Of a stretch of 50,435 nt of DNA, positions 47,301-50,435 are shown piece by piece. A model generated the notes under the pieces. That model saw nothing but the letters and a program-made list of their open reading frames with translations. It had not been told where the DNA came from and did not search any database. The position numbers and the translations under genes were made by a program. Source of the stretch: Psychromonas sp. Urea-02u-13 (GTDB lineage Bacteria; Pseudomonadota; Gammaproteobacteria; Enterobacterales; Psychromonadaceae); the NCBI RefSeq assembly GCF_002835995.1, contig NZ_PJBZ01000060.1:1-50435 (forward strand), in the 5' to 3' direction. Within the stretch, counting starts at the first letter, position 1; every line of letters begins with the position of its first letter.

Positions 47301-49421
47301 TTATGACTCGGGTATGTATACCCATTGACGAGCGTCTTGCCACAATAAGGGTTTAGAAAGGTGATAACCTTGAATCATGCCACAGCCACTTTTTCTACAC
47401 AGCGCTAACTGCTCAGCGGTTTCAACACCTTCAATAATTATCCGTAAATCAAGCGCATAACAAAGGGCCACAATAGAATCAAAATAACGACTGTTCTCTA
47501 ACACACCTTGCACTAAGTCTTTATCCAATTTGACGACATCGATCGGGAGTTTTTGCAAATAGCTCAAAGAAGAATAACCAGAGCCAAAATCATCAAGGTA
47601 GATCATAAAGCCCGCTTTCTTAAAGCGTATAATACCTTCTATTGCTTGCTCAAAGCTTTTGACCATCGATGTCTCTGTTACCTCTAGCGCTATCCGTGTG
47701 CAATCAATTTTGTAGTGTTCAAGAATACTGATCACGCGTAAATAAAAATCTGAACGATCAATTAATTGCCCTGAAATGTTGATTGAAACGCGCTTATCGA
47801 AACTTTTACAACTGGCTAAATCTTGGCAGACTTTTTCAATCACAAAATAGGTAATCTGATCAATACAATGCATCTCCTCAGCCAGCGGAATAAAATCAGC
47901 CGGAGAGATAAACTTATCATCTACTTTCAAACGAATTAACGCTTCATAGGTGATCACACTTTGATTATCTAAACATACGATAGGTTGATAGTTTAAGAAG
48001 AAGAGTGACTGATCAATCGCAGTATATAAGCTTTCTAATAGTTGGCTCTTGTTGTTCACACTGTCCATCAATTCCGTTTGAAACAAACAAACTTTCGTTT
48101 GCGTAGATAGTTTTGCTTCTTTTAAAGCAAGCTCCGCGCAGGTTATTATTTGTGAGCTACTGATATCCTTATCTGAAAAAGAAAAAATGCCTAAATGGAT
48201 ATCTAAAGAGAGTTTATAACCATTAATATATAAGTCGGTGTAATGCTGATTCAGTTTATCAGCCAGCGCCGATGCACTATCAACATCACACTGCACTATA
48301 ATATCAAACTCATCTGAGCCTGATCGATACATCTTATAATCAATGTCGCTATCGATCATCACTTCACAGACACGGTTAAATAACTGACTGGCTTTAATAA
48401 GAAAGAGATCACCAACGCGGTTACCATATTGCTTATTGATACGACCAAAGCTATCAATATCTATTTTTAATAAGCAACCTTGCTGTTTTTTCTTTATTAG
48501 CGCATTAAGATCTTGCACTAATAGTTTTCGATTGGGCAGTTTTGTCAGTTCATCTAAAAACGCAAAAAACTTTATTTTTTCTACTTGAGAATCCAGGCTA
48601 CAGCACATATTTTCCAGACTAACAGAAAGATCTGCCAACTCACCGCGTTGATTAATTTTATCTATTTTTACTTTATAGTTACCCTGCTCAATCTGCTTTG
48701 TTGCTAGCGAAAGGCTAACAATTGGTTTTGACATACGTCGACCAATGAGCACTGATACAACAATACTGAGCAACGCAAAGATAAAAAACAAGGTCAGGTT
48801 TTCTTTTCTAAACTGGGCAATAATTTTAGATTGGTTGTTATCCATTGTTTCATTAAAGCGCTCAATACCTTGTTCAATAAGCGGGAAATGGATACTGAAT
48901 CGCACGCCCCCCAGTAACAACTTTTCACCTTGATAATCGCCATAAATAGGCATCGCGATATGCACAGAGTTATCTTTGAGTATGCTAGAGAGTTTAAAGT
49001 GTTTTTGTTTCTTTAAAAAATCAGGTAAATAGAGGTTAATGCTTTGATTAAAGGGTTTAACTAAACTGCTGCCATCATGCAGAATATTGCCTTCTTTATC
49101 GTAAATATAGATATAGGAAGTCTGTTCTAAATTTAGATTTTTAGAAATTATTTTTTTTATTTTAGAGTAGTGAGCATAAGCAATCGCATTCGGTAATTGT
49201 GACACTAAATTTTGCGCTATTAAACGTGCATTTTGCTCAAGCTGAGTTTGTAAACTCTCTTCCAACAACAAATCAAACGCTTTTGATAGCTTTTCATTTT
49301 CTATTGCCTGTTGCTTTGAATGTAAATAACTCAGAGAAAAACCAATCAGACTCAACAGTAAAAATAAAATGCCACCATATTGTAAGCTTAATCCAAACTT
49401 TCTATTCTTCACTGAGCCCAT
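47301..49421 (-). CDS. membrane sensor with HAMP, degenerate GGDEF and EAL domains
   Basis: 706 residues. Helices at 12-33 and 209-227 enclose a periplasmic PAS/Cache-like sensor domain. A HAMP linker (about 228-280) leads to a GGDEF domain (about 283-450) and an EAL domain (about 460-700). The diguanylate cyclase motif is changed to GSDEF (368-372). The EAL domain looks intact: EAL 493-495, Asn in SINIS, EVTET, DDFGSG 610-615, EGVET and QGY, so c-di-GMP hydrolysis is likely. A GTG at 49412, better spaced from AAGGATG, may be the real start. The PhnD-like gene lies 55 bp upstream. Confidence 0.9.
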   Translation of the reverse strand: MGSVKNRKFGLSLQYGGILFLLLSLIGFSLSYLHSKQQAIENEKLSKAFDLLLEESLQTQLEQNARLIAQNLVSQLPNAIAYAHYSKIKKIISKNLNLEQTSYIYIYDKEGNILHDGSSLVKPFNQSINLYLPDFLKKQKHFKLSSILKDNSVHIAMPIYGDYQGEKLLLGGVRFSIHFPLIEQGIERFNETMDNNQSKIIAQFRKENLTLFFIFALLSIVVSVLIGRRMSKPIVSLSLATKQIEQGNYKVKIDKINQRGELADLSVSLENMCCSLDSQVEKIKFFAFLDELTKLPNRKLLVQDLNALIKKKQQGCLLKIDIDSFGRINKQYGNRVGDLFLIKASQLFNRVCEVMIDSDIDYKMYRSGSDEFDIIVQCDVDSASALADKLNQHYTDLYINGYKLSLDIHLGIFSFSDKDISSSQIITCAELALKEAKLSTQTKVCLFQTELMDSVNNKSQLLESLYTAIDQSLFFLNYQPIVCLDNQSVITYEALIRLKVDDKFISPADFIPLAEEMHCIDQITYFVIEKVCQDLASCKSFDKRVSINISGQLIDRSDFYLRVISILEHYKIDCTRIALEVTETSMVKSFEQAIEGIIRFKKAGFMIYLDDFGSGYSSLSYLQKLPIDVVKLDKDLVQGVLENSRYFDSIVALCYALDLRIIIEGVETAEQLALCRKSGCGMIQGYHLSKPLLWQDARQWVYIPES

Positions 49422-49476
49422 CCTTAACTTGCACTATCGCATTACTTAACCACTTTTCTTGATCCGGCCCTAACAA

Positions 49477-50282
49477 CTAAAATTGTGTTGTTTTTCCGTA
49501 TTTTTTTAAAATAGCAGGTGCTTTTTTTACCATCTCAAGCTGTATAATTTTAATTTTTTCAACCACAGAGAGGGGAATTTGATTGGAAGCGATTTCAAAT
49601 GCACGAGGGATATCTTCACTACGTTGCAAGATTCGAAACTGCCCACGATAATAGTCATCATAACGTTCTTTTTTTTCCCAATCTGTTGAGCTAGTCGCAA
49701 TAGCCTCAACTAAGCCTTTATCTAGCCAAAAAACACTGTCTTCTTCATCTTCAAAAATCGCGCTATTAATCGCACCAGGCAAAGGTTTATTATTTAATCG
49801 TTCAAGCATATTAACCTTAAGGTTATGCTCTTTAAACAGAATCATAGGCATGAAATAACCGCTTGTTGAGGAAACATCTTCTAGTCCTACTTTTTGCCCT
49901 ACAAGATCGCTAATTGTTTGATAAGGGGTCTCTTTTTTACCAATAACAACGACTGATAAGAAGCATGGCCTTTTTTCCATTTAACTAACACTGCACGCGC
50001 TAAGCCATCATTCTCCAATCGAGCAGCCACTAATCCCGTATCAGTGACCCAATCAATTCTGCCACTACGAATACCTTCTTTAAGTTCAGCATAATTTTTA
50101 ATTATTATCACCTTGCCAGAAGTATAACCCTCACTCTTGAGTTGATTAGCAATGTACTCAGCCATTCCCTGTAGCTGCAAGGTTAATTTTATCGGGTTAC
50201 TACCAATGCGACCAATCACAAAAGGTTTACTAAAAAGCGCAGGTCTTAAAAAGAGAAGTAATAATAAGATGTATTTATACAT
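49477..50282 (-). pseudogene. PhnD-like periplasmic binding protein, frame-disrupted
   Basis: Two overlapping frames (50282-49899 and 49980-49477) form one protein of about 268 residues. A signal peptide covers residues 1-18. The first frame carries RIGSNPIKLTLQLQGMAEY and is good to LLLVKK (residue 117); the -1 frame continues ETPYQTISDLVGQKVGLEDV and SSTSGYFMP, the phosphonate-binding-family fold. The switch lies at A AAA AAG (49938-49932), in frame as gtA AAA AAG. One more A would restore the gene. It probably supplied ligand to the GGDEF/EAL sensor downstream. Confidence 0.82.
49932..49938 (-). other. A AAA AAG slippery heptamer at the frame switch
   Basis: On the minus strand the zero frame reads gtA AAA AAG aga. 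This is the same heptamer used for -1 frameshifting in E. coli dnaX. It lies exactly where similarity to PhnD-like proteins passes to the -1 frame. No Shine-Dalgarno-like sequence 10-14 bases upstream and no strong downstream hairpin was seen. Confidence 0.7.
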
Positions 50283-50435
50283 AAAAAACCTGTTAAAAAG
50301 ATGAGTAATTGTTGCAAAAAGAGGCGCCCCGAAATTATAGATGCGATAAGGTTAATTACGCGTAAAAGGCTGAAGATTATCGAATAAAAATAATGTCGAA
50401 CTTAATGCATGAATAATCTGGCTAGCCATTAAATC
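50283..50435 (-). promoter_or_regulatory. upstream region of the PhnD-like gene
   Basis: 153 bp to the end of the window. It should contain the promoter of the PhnD-like/GGDEF-EAL pair. AT-rich; no firm -10/-35 or further gene can be defined. Confidence 0.3.

Overview
The window is AT-rich chromosomal DNA of a marine-type gammaproteobacterium. Protein sequences and gene order (rapA-rluA, ubiF<>miaB-phoH-ybeY-corC-lnt, sspB-sspA-petCBA-rpsI-rplM-zapE-degQ, parC-plsC) resemble Psychromonas, Moritella, Shewanella and Vibrio relatives. I favour a Psychromonas-like organism, but this is inferred from memory of these families and not from a search. Nearly everything is core genome. No tRNA, rRNA, CRISPR array, prophage or intact insertion sequence was seen.

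Layout. (1) 246-3920: rapA and rluA, separated by a hairpin terminator. (2) 4169-10899: a ferric-siderophore uptake operon behind a Fur-box-like palindrome: TonB-dependent receptor, FhuF-like ferric-siderophore reductase, FhuC-, FhuD- and double-length FhuB-type ABC importer. No siderophore biosynthesis genes lie beside it. (3) 11334-14248: pntAB, the proton-translocating transhydrogenase. (4) 14249-15093: an 845-bp non-coding stretch bounded by terminators that holds a roughly 490-bp segment with hairpin-forming inverted ends. (5) 15094-19702: a SAM methyltransferase, a fructokinase plus frame-disrupted mannose-isomerase-like pair, and chrA. (6) 19703-20525: a hairpin-interrupted leader and a 56-residue predicted membrane protein. 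(7) 20526-28587: ubiF, divergent from miaB-phoH-ybeY-corC-lnt, followed by a MATE exporter. (8) 28698-31974: a three-gene envelope system (lipoprotein with retropepsin-like domain, inactive transglutaminase with seven membrane helices, ATP-grasp ligase) whose function is not settled. (9) 32126-39528, all on the minus strand: sspB, sspA, the cytochrome bc1 genes, ferritin, a DUF3565 protein, rpsI, rplM and zapE. (10) 39698-46286: degQ, pykF, parC, plsC, rraB. (11) 46520-50282, minus strand: a DUF2750 protein, ubiK, a GGDEF/EAL sensor and a frame-disrupted PhnD-like periplasmic binding protein.

How genes work together. The iron operon covers outer-membrane binding, periplasmic capture, inner-membrane import and cytoplasmic iron release. 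Fructokinase and the sugar isomerase would feed mannose into glycolysis as fructose 6-phosphate. The miaB-lnt cluster joins tRNA modification, rRNA maturation and lipoprotein acylation. The PhnD-like protein and the GGDEF/EAL sensor probably form a ligand-to-c-di-GMP circuit.

The least explained signals are: the three-gene envelope system; two genes broken in the same -1 direction at A-runs, one at an exact in-frame A AAA AAG heptamer; heptamer tandem arrays (23 and 7.7 units) packed against perfect-stem terminators; and the hairpin-bounded segment after pntB. All computations were by eye; no search or folding program was run.
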